Assembly: GCA_964364885.1 (NCBI GenBank)
Contig: CAYIOA010000036.1
Coordinates: forward strand, 1-8,430
Source of the DNA: UBA73 sp964364885
GTDB taxonomy: Archaea > Nanobdellota > Nanobdellia > Pacearchaeales > GW2011-AR1
Direction of reading: 5' to 3'
DNA: 8,430 nucleotides
Shown piece after piece: positions 1-5,828 of this stretch. Within the stretch, counting starts at the first letter, position 1; each line of letters opens with the position of its first letter. The translations under genes were made by a program, and so were the position numbers. The notes beneath the pieces were generated by a model, which made no database searches, was not told the DNA's origin, and was given only the letters and a program-made list of their open reading frames with translations.

Positions 1-599
1 CTAAAACCGTAGCTCAATGTTTCTTTAGCCACTTCTCCGGGAGATACTTCTCTTTCATTAACTTTCTGCTCAAGAGTTTTTTGCGCTTGTTCTGTTCCGC
101 ATCTTGGACAGTAAATCATGCTCGTCTCTCTTTCCAGTTCTGCTTTTTTTATATCATAATTGCATTTTTCATTCACGCATTCAGCCAGCGAATCAGAAAT
201 TTTTTCTCTGGTTGTTATCTCGGTAGATGAAACTTGCCTTTCAAGGGAAGGTTTTTCAGCATACGCCTGAACTCTCGTGCCCTGAACCTGCGTTGTAGAA
301 AAGTCCTCCTTCAAGTGTTTTATTTTCTCGCCGTAAATTACTGAATACATTTCAGGATGTTTATCTAAGTATTCAAATTCCCTCTGAACCATTGCATTGT
401 CAGAAGTCCCAAAGATAACTCTCTTCCCGTCTTCATCATCAACTGCCTTGTAAATTTTTCCTCTTAATTTCCCTTCATATAGTTTATTGGGCTCGCGCCT
501 GCTCTTCACTACTGGACTTTTAACTTGCTCTGGCTCTGCTTCTCTTACCTGCTCTCTGGCAGTTTCTTCGTAAGGCCTTTCCATCAATCCTTCTTCCAT
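1..599 (-). CDS. Zinc-ribbon protein of unknown function, partial at left edge
   Basis: The reading frame stays open from the ATG at 599 to the window edge: 199 codons plus two bases, with no stop, so the C-terminus lies outside. The first ~35 residues are charged and probably disordered. Residues ~39-97 look like a compact folded segment (LYEGKLRGKIYK, then a run ending GEKIKHL). A four-cysteine zinc ribbon follows: C141, C146, C164 and C167, the last pair in YCPRCG. No signal peptide or membrane helix is visible, so it is probably cytoplasmic. The start is supported by a TATA-like box centred 25.5 nt upstream, which implies a leaderless mRNA; a second in-frame ATG at codon 6 is an alternative. 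I do not recognise the family. Zinc ribbons of this sort occur in nucleic-acid-binding proteins and as protein-interaction modules, so function is open. It is transcribed divergently from the glycosyltransferase unit. Confidence 0.75.
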   Translation of the reverse strand, partial: MEEGLMERPYEETAREQVREAEPEQVKSPVVKSRREPNKLYEGKLRGKIYKAVDDEDGKRVIFGTSDNAMVQREFEYLDKHPEMYSVIYGEKIKHLKEDFSTTQVQGTRVQAYAEKPSLERQVSSTEITTREKISDSLAECVNEKCNYDIKKAELERETSMIYCPRCGTEQAQKTLEQKVNEREVSPGEVAKETLSYGF

Positions 600-620
600 G
601 TTAATACTCAAAAGTCGTAG

Positions 621-628
621 TTTTTAAG
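621..628 (-). promoter_or_regulatory. TATA box of the zinc-ribbon gene
   Basis: Read on the minus strand this is CTTAAAAA. Its centre lies 25.5 nt from the ATG at 599, the spacing expected when transcription begins at the start codon (leaderless mRNA). The same spacing recurs at other starts in the window. No Shine-Dalgarno precedes this ATG. Confidence 0.5.
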
Positions 629-647
629 TTTTACGTTTTGTGTGTTG

Positions 648-659
648 CATCTGCAGATG
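648..659. promoter_or_regulatory. 12-bp perfect palindrome upstream of the zinc-ribbon promoter
   Basis: CATCTGCAGATG is a perfect inverted repeat. It ends 19 nt upstream of the minus-strand TATA box, where an archaeal activator or a distal repressor site could sit. The TGTTGCAT overlapping its left arm (643-650) also occurs at 8021-8028, at the promoter of the pilin-glycosidase gene. A binding role is inferred from position and symmetry only. Confidence 0.3.
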
Positions 660-746
660 TTAAAAACAGGAGAGGATCCTTATAATCTCCCTAATTGCCT
701 TGATATTTTATATTAAATTTTTGTTTGAATTTGAATATATTTTAAT

Positions 747-761
747 TTAAGTGTCACTTAA
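747..761. promoter_or_regulatory. 15-bp palindrome upstream of the glycosyltransferase unit, candidate operator
   Basis: TTAAGTG, a single T, then CACTTAA: a perfect 7-1-7 inverted repeat. It ends 20 nt before the plus-strand TATA box at 782. An odd-length perfect dyad is typical of sites for dimeric helix-turn-helix regulators. The AT-rich surroundings raise the chance of accidental palindromes, so this is only a candidate. Confidence 0.35.
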
Positions 762-781
762 CAGTTGCACTAAACACAAGG

Positions 782-789
782 TTTAAAAG
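782..789 (+). promoter_or_regulatory. TATA box of the 811-4456 unit
   Basis: TTTAAAAG is a strong archaeal TATA match. Its centre is 25.5 nt before the ATG at 811, so transcription should begin at or very near that codon. This implies that the small ORF at 811, not the glycosyltransferase, is the first coding element of the transcript. Confidence 0.55.
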
Positions 790-810
790 CATAGAAAGAG
801 GAGGCTTTAT

Positions 811-897
811 ATGACAAATGTCGTTAATTACACCATGGAAGAATTTATTGGAAGCAAAATAGGCAAATGTTCAGAGAGCAGCGGATCTCAAGAATGA
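811..897 (+). CDS. 28-residue small ORF leading into the glycosyltransferase gene
   Basis: A 28-codon frame (beginning MTNVVNYTMEEF) opens exactly where the TATA box at 782-789 predicts the transcript start. A GAGGAGG lies 6 nt upstream at 798-804; if transcription starts at 811 that motif would not be in the mRNA, so either a leaderless start or a slightly longer leader is possible. Its TGA (895-897) overlaps an in-frame ATG of the next gene (894-896) as ATGA, the usual sign of translational coupling. The peptide is polar with no membrane helix or known motif. It may be a leader that sets translation of the membrane protein, a genuine microprotein, or chance. Its length is matched by a second such ORF at 5034. 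Confidence 0.35.
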   Translation: MTNVVNYTMEEFIGSKIGKCSESSGSQE

Positions 898-2477
898 AGC
901 GCCAATTAAAAGAAATTGCAGGAAATACTTTTTATCAGCTTATGATAGTTTACACCATCTGCGTTTTATTAATCGCACTTGGCTTTTTGTCTAAATACAC
1001 GCTTCAATTCCACATCTTTGCTGTTATGCTCGGTATTTTAGGAGTTTCAATTATTCCAGAAGAGACAAGCAAAGTTAAAATTAATAGAAAGGTGCATTAT
1101 ATTTTCTTTTTAGGCGCTGTTTTAATCATTTTCGCATTTAGATCAATCCCATATTTAGGCAACTCAGTTCCCTTAGGTTACGACCCCGGTTTGTATAAAT
1201 ACGGAATTGAATACGGATTGATAAATCTTGATAGTTGGATTCTTTCAGGAGGAATGGAGCCGGGATTCCTTTATTTAATGATTCCATTCAAATTTTTATT
1301 TTCCTCCCAGTTCATACTCACCTGGCTGTTTATTTTCTTTAGCCTCCTTTTAGGATTGTCTATTTACTTCTTCGCAAGGGAATTTCTGGGAGAACAATCA
1401 GCCCTTTTCTCTCTCTTAATTTTTTCTCTTTCTGTAATTCAGTTCAAGACCTTCTGGTATCTGTATTATAAGAACGTCATAGGACTAAGTTTTATGTTAT
1501 TTTCAATGTATTTCCTGGCGAAATACGAAAAGTCAGAAAAGAGATTATTCTTGGGCTTGTTCATTGTTCTTGGCGGGTTAGTTTTATCAGTTCATAGACC
1601 TACATTTTATATATTTGGAATTTCTTACTTTCTTTACGCTTTAATTTCGCCTTACAGAAAGGGAAACTACAATTTTAATAAGCTAAAAATTAACATCCTC
1701 TCAGGAATCTTAATAGGATTAATAGGAATGTCCTTCTATGCAGGAAAATTTCTTCCCGCAATAACAAACATACTCCCCTTTGTTGCTGAAGGATTTATCT
1801 CGCCTGGAGAGAGCCCTGGAACTTTCATATCTTTCTTCTACTATCAATATTCTGCTCTGCTCTATCTTCCCTTTGCGATAATTGGGCTATTTTATTTCTT
1901 AAAGAAAAAAGAATTTAACATGATTGTTATATGGGCGATAATAAACTTGTCCATAGTCTACTTCCAATTTTTCTTCTTTAATAGATTCATAATTCATTTA
2001 GACATAGTCTTAATTATACTTTCAGGACAGGGTCTTTCAATTCTCTTTGAAGATAAAAGAAAATTATTTATTATGCTCTCCCTGGCTCTAATGCTTTCAG
2101 GACTTTTCTTTATTTCGAATGAATCAACTGCTTCAAAACCCCTGCTCTCAGAAAAAGCACTTAGTTTTATAGAAAGAATACCGGAACTAACAGAAGAAAA
2201 CTCAAAGATAATGGTTATTTCTTCAGAATACTCTCCATGGGTTAAAGGGTATTCAGGCAGAACCACAATCGCTCCGGGATTATTTGATGAAAACAAATGG
2301 GGCGAGGAAGAATGGGAAATATTTTGGACTGCAACTGATATGCAAAAGACCAGGGAGATGATGTCAGTTTATGAAAAGCCAATTTATCTCTACGCCGGAA
2401 CCAAAAGCTTTAACAACCCATGTTTTTCACTCTATATAGAGAATAACGGAGAAAAAATCTATAAATATGACTGCTAG
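867..2477 (+). CDS. Polytopic GT-C-like membrane glycosyltransferase
   Basis: A 536-residue protein with about a dozen hydrophobic helices (roughly residues 24-416) and a soluble tail of ~120 residues. The loop after the third helix carries GYDPGLY (104-110); an Asp in an early external loop is the hallmark position for the catalytic residue of GT-C enzymes, which move sugars from polyprenyl carriers to acceptors outside the membrane. Other GT-C-like features are YLYYKNVIGL (~198-207), HRPTF (243-247) and FNRFIIHLD (371-379), which resembles the conserved Arg segment near the last helices of ArnT/PMT-type proteins. The tail includes YSGRTTIAPG, presumably outside the cell. Donor and acceptor cannot be told. 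Start: ATG 867 gives the longest frame but has no clear ribosome site; ATG 894 (codon 10) overlaps the stop of the 811 small ORF as ATGA and may be the true start. The 3' end overlaps the next gene by 11 nt. Family assignment is by motif, not search. Confidence 0.6.
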   Translation: MFREQRISRMKRQLKEIAGNTFYQLMIVYTICVLLIALGFLSKYTLQFHIFAVMLGILGVSIIPEETSKVKINRKVHYIFFLGAVLIIFAFRSIPYLGNSVPLGYDPGLYKYGIEYGLINLDSWILSGGMEPGFLYLMIPFKFLFSSQFILTWLFIFFSLLLGLSIYFFAREFLGEQSALFSLLIFSLSVIQFKTFWYLYYKNVIGLSFMLFSMYFLAKYEKSEKRLFLGLFIVLGGLVLSVHRPTFYIFGISYFLYALISPYRKGNYNFNKLKINILSGILIGLIGMSFYAGKFLPAITNILPFVAEGFISPGESPGTFISFFYYQYSALLYLPFAIIGLFYFLKKKEFNMIVIWAIINLSIVYFQFFFFNRFIIHLDIVLIILSGQGLSILFEDKRKLFIMLSLALMLSGLFFISNESTASKPLLSEKALSFIERIPELTEENSKIMVISSEYSPWVKGYSGRTTIAPGLFDENKWGEEEWEIFWTATDMQKTREMMSVYEKPIYLYAGTKSFNNPCFSLYIENNGEKIYKYDC

Positions 2478-4095
2478 AAAAGATGAATGGGAAACAAGGT
2501 ATCGCAAGTGGAAAAAGAAAGATAAAACCAAAGAAAGCGCGCCCAAATCATTAGCAGAAGCAAGCGTGCTTTCTCGTACTGAGAAGAAAAACGAAATAGA
2601 AAAAAGAGTAGATAAATACTACACTGAAAAAACCCAAGTAAACAAAAAAAGAACAAGAATATCAAAGATAATTATTGCAATTATACCTTTGGCCATGCTC
2701 TTCTTTCTTGTTTACAATAACTTCCTGGTTTCTAGAGATTTTAATTATCTTTATGATATTGGCTCTGAAGGAGACAAGTATCTCACTCCTATTGCCAGAG
2801 TCTCAGAACCAGCTGAAGATAATGGAGTTTCTTACAGAGGCTTAACTGAAGCGTTAGTTTACTTTGATGCTCCGGTGCCTTTAGGTTCAGAATCACTGAA
2901 AATACAGGTAAAATTCAAAGATACTCTGCAGGATAACTGGACAATGAGATTAGGTGCAAGAGATCAGGAAGTTTGGCATTATAACTATCATTTTATCCAT
3001 AATCCTGTATTGAATAGATTGTCAGAACTGCCTAAGAAGGATAACATATACTTGGTCAATAGCGAATTATATTTTTTAACACTCGATGAATTGAAGTATG
3101 AAAGCGATATTGTTGTTGCTACAGACACGCAATATGCTCCCTTGCCGAACATAGTATCTGATTATAAAAAAGAGAAAACCCTCATAACAACTTCTTTAAG
3201 AGGAGCCCACATTGCTTATATCTATATCTCAGGAGATCTTGACTTGGAAGTGGAGAAGCAGGACATTAACTGGTATGAAGGAAGTGATGAATTAGAAATT
3301 TCTATCTATGATTTGGAGAATAATCTAATTGCTAGAACTAAAATACCAGATGATGGGATTACAGAAGTAAGAAACAAAGAGAAAGCAATTGCTCAAAAAG
3401 GCTTCTTGAATGCAAGCGCCTTGAAAGAAGGAGTATATAAAATAGAATTTGGGAATTTCGACGGAGTTATCAGAGAAATAAGGATTAATACTAACAAAAT
3501 AGTTTTTGAAAGGGTTTTCTTAGCAGACAGCGCTTTATACAATCTGGAAACAAAGCCTTCATTGCTCTATTTTAAGACAAATAGAAACGAGCAGATAGAG
3601 TTAGTCACCTATCACAGGGAAGGAATCCAGAATATAAGTTATTTAAAAGACGGAAAGAATAATCTGTTTAATTTTTATCAGGAAGACAAACCTCTGTATC
3701 TTGAATTGTCTAGGGGGGAATACGAGTTTAAAATACCCAAGAACGATATAATTATTTCTGGAATGCCCTATTTTTCATTCTCCAGAGAAAGCTATTTTGA
3801 GCCATTTAAGCAGAAAGTTGTCGGCATAAGAAATGATTTTGATTGGCTGATTAATAATGTTGATTATATAGTAACAGAATATAACAGGCCGGAGTATGAG
3901 GGAGAGTGGATTATTGCAGAGACAGAGTTTAATATAAATGATGAACAGCTGTTTGTTAAAGATAATAAGTTGAATATTGTTTTCAATGTTCCCCGCCTTT
4001 CGCAGGAAGGCTCTCAGAATTACACAGTGCCGATAGACTGGATAAAAATAACTGTTCATAAGCCCGGAGTGTTTGAAAATGAAATCCTTATTTAA
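2467..4095 (+). CDS. Membrane-anchored protein with large beta-rich ectodomain
   Basis: A 542-residue protein. Residues 1-66 are very basic and polar, likely cytoplasmic. One hydrophobic helix at ~67-88 would act as an uncleaved signal anchor with the C-terminus outside (type II). The remaining ~450 residues look beta-rich, probably two or more sandwich domains. The segment KQDINWYEGSDELEISIYD (264-282), followed by IPDDG, resembles a module I associate with cell-surface proteins of uncultivated archaea and candidate-phylum bacteria, whose function is unknown. Four N-glycosylation sequons lie outside the membrane: N157, N315, N389 and N518. There is no obvious catalytic motif. The gene overlaps the glycosyltransferase by 11 nt and the next gene by 17 nt, so expression is almost certainly coupled. 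A role as acceptor, scaffold or ligand-binding partner of the glycosyltransferase is inference. Confidence 0.7.
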   Translation: MTARKDEWETRYRKWKKKDKTKESAPKSLAEASVLSRTEKKNEIEKRVDKYYTEKTQVNKKRTRISKIIIAIIPLAMLFFLVYNNFLVSRDFNYLYDIGSEGDKYLTPIARVSEPAEDNGVSYRGLTEALVYFDAPVPLGSESLKIQVKFKDTLQDNWTMRLGARDQEVWHYNYHFIHNPVLNRLSELPKKDNIYLVNSELYFLTLDELKYESDIVVATDTQYAPLPNIVSDYKKEKTLITTSLRGAHIAYIYISGDLDLEVEKQDINWYEGSDELEISIYDLENNLIARTKIPDDGITEVRNKEKAIAQKGFLNASALKEGVYKIEFGNFDGVIREIRINTNKIVFERVFLADSALYNLETKPSLLYFKTNRNEQIELVTYHREGIQNISYLKDGKNNLFNFYQEDKPLYLELSRGEYEFKIPKNDIIISGMPYFSFSRESYFEPFKQKVVGIRNDFDWLINNVDYIVTEYNRPEYEGEWIIAETEFNINDEQLFVKDNKLNIVFNVPRLSQEGSQNYTVPIDWIKITVHKPGVFENEILI

Positions 4096-4456
4096 AGAGC
4101 ATAATGCTGTCCTTGTAAACCATTTATTTCAGACATTGCTGGTTACTTACCTGCTTTTATTATTGCTTGAGCAAATCTGGAAAGGAGTAGTTTCTACTTA
4201 TTTAAATCTGAATTACTTATTAATTGTAGTTATAATAGCTGGTATTTTGGATGTTTTCTCAGAACAGCCCAAAAAAGAAAAAGAGAGAATAACGAAAAAA
4301 GATTATGTTTTTATAATTGCCTTAGGAATCTTAGGTTTCGTAATAATAAAGTATAAAACAACTGCCCTTGGTTGGCTGTCCTGGCTGATTTCAATAATTG
4401 CAGGAATACTTATAATACTTCTCTCTTTATTAGTCTTGGAGGAGGACGATGTCTAG
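4079..4456 (+). CDS. Small four-helix membrane protein
   Basis: A 125-residue hydrophobic protein with helices at about 12-30, 43-60, 76-91 and 97-120. A short charged cytoplasmic-type loop (PKKEKERITKKD, 64-75) separates helices 2 and 3, and the tail is acidic (EEDDV). I chose ATG 4079; a TTG two codons earlier (4073) extends the frame but is a weaker start. It overlaps the end of the ectodomain gene by 17 nt, so it is the third cistron of the unit. I do not recognise the family. Small multi-helix proteins in glycan operons can be flippase-like or accessory subunits, but nothing in the sequence decides this. Confidence 0.65.
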   Translation: MKSLFKEHNAVLVNHLFQTLLVTYLLLLLLEQIWKGVVSTYLNLNYLLIVVIIAGILDVFSEQPKKEKERITKKDYVFIIALGILGFVIIKYKTTALGWLSWLISIIAGILIILLSLLVLEEDDV

Positions 4457-4487
4457 AAAGATGCGGAAAATGGAAAGTGTTAAATAG
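4449..4487 (+). CDS. 12-codon stub with good ribosome site, possible gene remnant
   Basis: The frame MSRKMRKMESVK starts at ATG 4449, inside the end of the four-helix gene, and stops at TAG 4485. GGAGGAGG at 4438-4445 sits 3-6 nt upstream, one of the clearest Shine-Dalgarno matches in the window. This looks like the start of a fourth cistron that ends almost at once. It may be the remains of a gene cut short when the hicBA pair arrived, a tiny coupled peptide, or chance, since the same bases encode the acidic tail of the previous protein. Confidence 0.2.
   Translation: MSRKMRKMESVK
4480..4487 (+). promoter_or_regulatory. TATA box of hicBA
   Basis: TTAAATAG is centred 24.5 nt before the hicB ATG at 4508. 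No Shine-Dalgarno lies in between, so a leaderless hicBA transcript is likely, independent of the upstream membrane-protein unit. The box overlaps the stop of the 12-codon stub. Confidence 0.45.
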
Positions 4488-4507
4488 ACAAAAAAGATAA
4501 AGAAATC

Positions 4508-4717
4508 ATGGCAACATTTAACATTTTAATTGAGAAAGATGAAGATGGATTTTACGTGTCTGAGGTAGTCGAACTACCAGGATGCCACACGCAGGCGAAA
4601 ACTCTAGATGAATTAATGAAGAGAACTAAAGAAGCTATTTTACTTTACCTGAAATGTGAAAGTCCAGTATTATCCGAATCTTCTGATTTTATTGGCTTGC
4701 AGAAAATTGAGGTTTAA
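4508..4717 (+). CDS. hicB: HicB-family antitoxin
   Basis: A 69-residue protein with the HicB signature: an N-terminal strand followed by KDEDGFYVSEVVELPGC (residues 10-26), then HTQAKTLDE and a helix rich in EAI..YL (to ~49). This is the partial RNase H-like fold by which HicB binds HicA and blocks its active site. It is a minimal version: there is no room for the helix-turn-helix or ribbon-helix-helix DNA-binding domain found at the C-terminus of longer HicB proteins, so self-repression by this protein alone is doubtful. The stop codon directly abuts the ATG of hicA. The order is antitoxin first, the reverse of the classical hicA-hicB order. Confidence 0.9.
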   Translation: MATFNILIEKDEDGFYVSEVVELPGCHTQAKTLDELMKRTKEAILLYLKCESPVLSESSDFIGLQKIEV

Positions 4718-4945
4718 ATGGTAAAACTGCCATTGCTAAATGCCCAGGATTTAAAAAAAGTTCTTGAAAAACTTGGATTCAAATGTTTAAGACAGGAGGG
4801 AAGCCACATGTTTTTCAAACATTCTGATGGAAGGGCAACAGTAGTGCCAAATCATCCAGGAGAAAAGATAGGAAGAGGGCTATTATTAAAAATTATAAAA
4901 AAAGACTTAGGAATGAATCGTGATGAATTTTTTAAATTATTTTAG
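4718..4945 (+). CDS. hicA: HicA-family mRNA interferase toxin
   Basis: A 75-residue protein with the double-stranded-RNA-binding-like fold of HicA, an RNase that cleaves mRNA and halts translation when HicB is lost. Visible marks are the N-terminal helix after LPLLNAQDLKKVLEKLGF, then RQEGSHMFFKH with the catalytic His at residue 30, VVPNHPGEKIGRGLLLKIIKK (43-63) and a terminal RDEFFKLF helix. Length and all key positions are intact, so the toxin appears functional. It begins at the base after the hicB stop (0-nt gap), so the two are translated as a pair. A T-rich tail (4928-4966) follows and may serve as terminator. Confidence 0.92.
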   Translation: MVKLPLLNAQDLKKVLEKLGFKCLRQEGSHMFFKHSDGRATVVPNHPGEKIGRGLLLKIIKKDLGMNRDEFFKLF

Positions 4946-5004
4946 TTATTATATTTCGATTAAAATAAATAGGAACATCAAAAAGAAAAGAAGAAAAGGA
5001 AAAG

Positions 5005-5012
5005 CTTAAAAA
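5005..5012 (+). promoter_or_regulatory. TATA box of the DUF1616 region
   Basis: CTTAAAAA is centred 25.5 nt before ATG 5034 but about 92 nt before the DUF1616 start at 5101. Either transcription begins at the small ORF at 5034, or the DUF1616 mRNA has a leader of roughly 67 nt. Confidence 0.45.
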
Positions 5013-5033
5013 GATATCCCGGGCAGAATTAAG

Positions 5034-5120
5034 ATGACAATCGAATTAATTCATAGATATAAATTACTATTGATTCAAAACATTAGAGGTAAAGACAAGC
5101 ATGAAAATAACAAAAACTGA
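5034..5120 (+). CDS. 28-residue small ORF overlapping the DUF1616 gene
   Basis: A 28-codon frame (MTIELIHRYKLLLIQNIR...) begins 25.5 nt from the centre of the TATA box at 5005-5012, as expected for a leaderless gene. It ends 20 nt inside the next gene in a different frame. The product is short and basic; residues 9-17 are mildly hydrophobic, but there is no recognisable motif. It repeats the arrangement at 811-897: leaderless, exactly 28 codons, starting MT, running into a membrane-protein gene. The two peptides are not otherwise similar. It may be an upstream regulatory ORF, a microprotein, or chance. Confidence 0.3.
   Translation: MTIELIHRYKLLLIQNIRGKDKHENNKN
5086..5090 (+). promoter_or_regulatory. 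Ribosome binding site for the DUF1616 gene
   Basis: GAGGT ends 10 nt before ATG 5101, slightly long but usable. It supports 5101 as an internal, Shine-Dalgarno-driven start on a transcript that begins near 5034. Confidence 0.4.
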
Positions 5121-5514
5121 AGTTAATAGGAAATTTATCTTTATAGGAATTATAGTTATACTCCTGCTCGTGATTATTAGTTTAAATCTTGGCTTTTTCA
5201 GCAAGCTCGGATATTTAGAGAGTTTTAGAATTGTATTCGGCTCTGTTTATGTTTTATTCCTTCCTGGTTTTATCCTAACCTACCTCTTCTTCCCAAAGAC
5301 TAAAGAGTTTGATAGTGAAAATGACAGCGAAGGAGCCATCGATTGGATAGAAAGAATAGCTCTTTCTTTCGCTTTATCAATTGCAATAGTCCCTCTCGTT
5401 ATTTTTTATTTGAATTTAATTGGGCTAAAGATAAATGTACTGAACAGTTTCTTGACAATTCTGGGGATTATTATTGTCTGTTCCGGAATTTTATACTGGA
5501 AAAATAAGAGATAA
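5101..5514 (+). CDS. DUF1616-like membrane protein, short form
   Basis: A 137-residue membrane protein with hydrophobic segments at about 12-30, 45-64, 87-106 and 112-133. The match to DUF1616 rests on RIVFGSVYVLFLPGFILTYL (43-62), FFPK at 63-66 and ERIALSFALSIAIVPL (84-99), the characteristic segments of this archaeal family. Full-length members usually have a sizeable extracytoplasmic part after the helices; here only the membrane portion exists and it ends in a basic WKNKR tail, so this is a truncated or minimal version. The polar stretch 67-80 (DSENDSEGA) lies between helices. The biochemical function is unknown; members often sit near surface-glycan or S-layer genes, which fits the nearby glycosyltransferase unit. 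Upstream lies a small overlapping ORF; the next gene follows 29 nt later with its own TATA box. Confidence 0.65.
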   Translation: MKITKTEVNRKFIFIGIIVILLLVIISLNLGFFSKLGYLESFRIVFGSVYVLFLPGFILTYLFFPKTKEFDSENDSEGAIDWIERIALSFALSIAIVPLVIFYLNLIGLKINVLNSFLTILGIIIVCSGILYWKNKR

Positions 5515-5515
5515 G

Positions 5516-5523
5516 TTTAAAAA
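5516..5523 (+). promoter_or_regulatory. TATA box of the 88-residue gene
   Basis: TTTAAAAA is centred 24.5 nt before ATG 5544, with no Shine-Dalgarno in between. This supports a separate leaderless transcript starting just after the DUF1616 stop. Confidence 0.5.
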
Positions 5524-5543
5524 TCAGCCGCATCTAATCAGCC

Positions 5544-5810
5544 ATGATAAAATTGAAAAGACAGCAGCTGATTGATGCCGGCTATCAAGAATTAATAAAA
5601 GACACTGGAAATTACTTTCAGAACAATCAAGATGGTATATACATTCTTGCCAAAGAGATAAAACCAGGAGTTTATACAATACATGCTGGAAGAGCAGCAG
5701 ACGGGTGGATATTTGATAAAGAAAACCAGCCAGAGTTTTTTAGAGAATTCTCAAATCTTGAAAGTCTGGTAGACTTTTTAAAAAATCCTGAAAAAAAACA
5801 AAATCCATAG
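5544..5810 (+). CDS. Small soluble protein of unknown function
   Basis: An 88-residue hydrophilic protein I do not recognise. There is no signal peptide or membrane helix. The pattern suggests a small alpha/beta fold: a helix (residues ~5-20, RQQLIDAGYQELIKDT), strands around DGIYILAKEI (30-39) and GVYTIHAGR (42-50), then FFREFSNLESLVDFLK (65-80), a typical closing helix, and a Lys-rich tail. The start is fixed by the TATA box 24.5 nt upstream. It is convergent with the pilin-glycosidase gene, with only 18 nt between stops. The isolated promoter suggests a stand-alone role unrelated to its neighbours. Confidence 0.65.
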   Translation: MIKLKRQQLIDAGYQELIKDTGNYFQNNQDGIYILAKEIKPGVYTIHAGRAADGWIFDKENQPEFFREFSNLESLVDFLKNPEKKQNP

Positions 5811-5816
5811 GAAAAA
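5780..5816 (-). terminator. T-tract terminator of the pilin-glycosidase gene
   Basis: Read on the minus strand just past the stop at 5829, the sequence has three runs of T: five at 5812-5816, eight at 5791-5798 and six at 5780-5785. Archaeal termination relies on such T-tracts on the non-template strand, without a required hairpin. The same bases encode the Lys-rich tail of the convergent 88-residue protein, so part of the A-richness has a coding explanation. Confidence 0.35.
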
Positions 5817-5828
5817 GCGTCCCGTTAG

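Noticed and set aside
669..689. Possible hairpin GGAGA...TCTCC
   Set aside because: Only 5 paired bases with a 12-nt loop and no T-tract; not convincing as terminator or riboswitch.
657..716. 19-codon ORF on the plus strand in the divergent region
   Set aside because: No plus-strand TATA box at the right distance and no ribosome site.
1994..2296. 100-codon open frame on the minus strand
   Set aside because: It lies wholly inside the glycosyltransferase gene, has no promoter, and its composition mirrors the opposite strand.
2474..2665. 63-codon hydrophobic frame on the minus strand
   Set aside because: It is antisense to the Lys-rich N-terminus of the ectodomain protein; Lys codons read backwards give Phe and Leu.
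3995..4011. Short hairpin GCCTT...AAGGC
   Set aside because: Lies inside coding sequence, has a 5-bp stem and no following T-run.
3775..4059. 94-codon frame on the minus strand
   Set aside because: It lies inside the ectodomain gene, which has strong coding character and overlaps both neighbours.
4946..5033. Searched for direct repeats flanking hicBA as a mobile-element signature
   Set aside because: Only short A-rich similarities such as AAAAAGATA were found on both sides, expected by chance in this composition.
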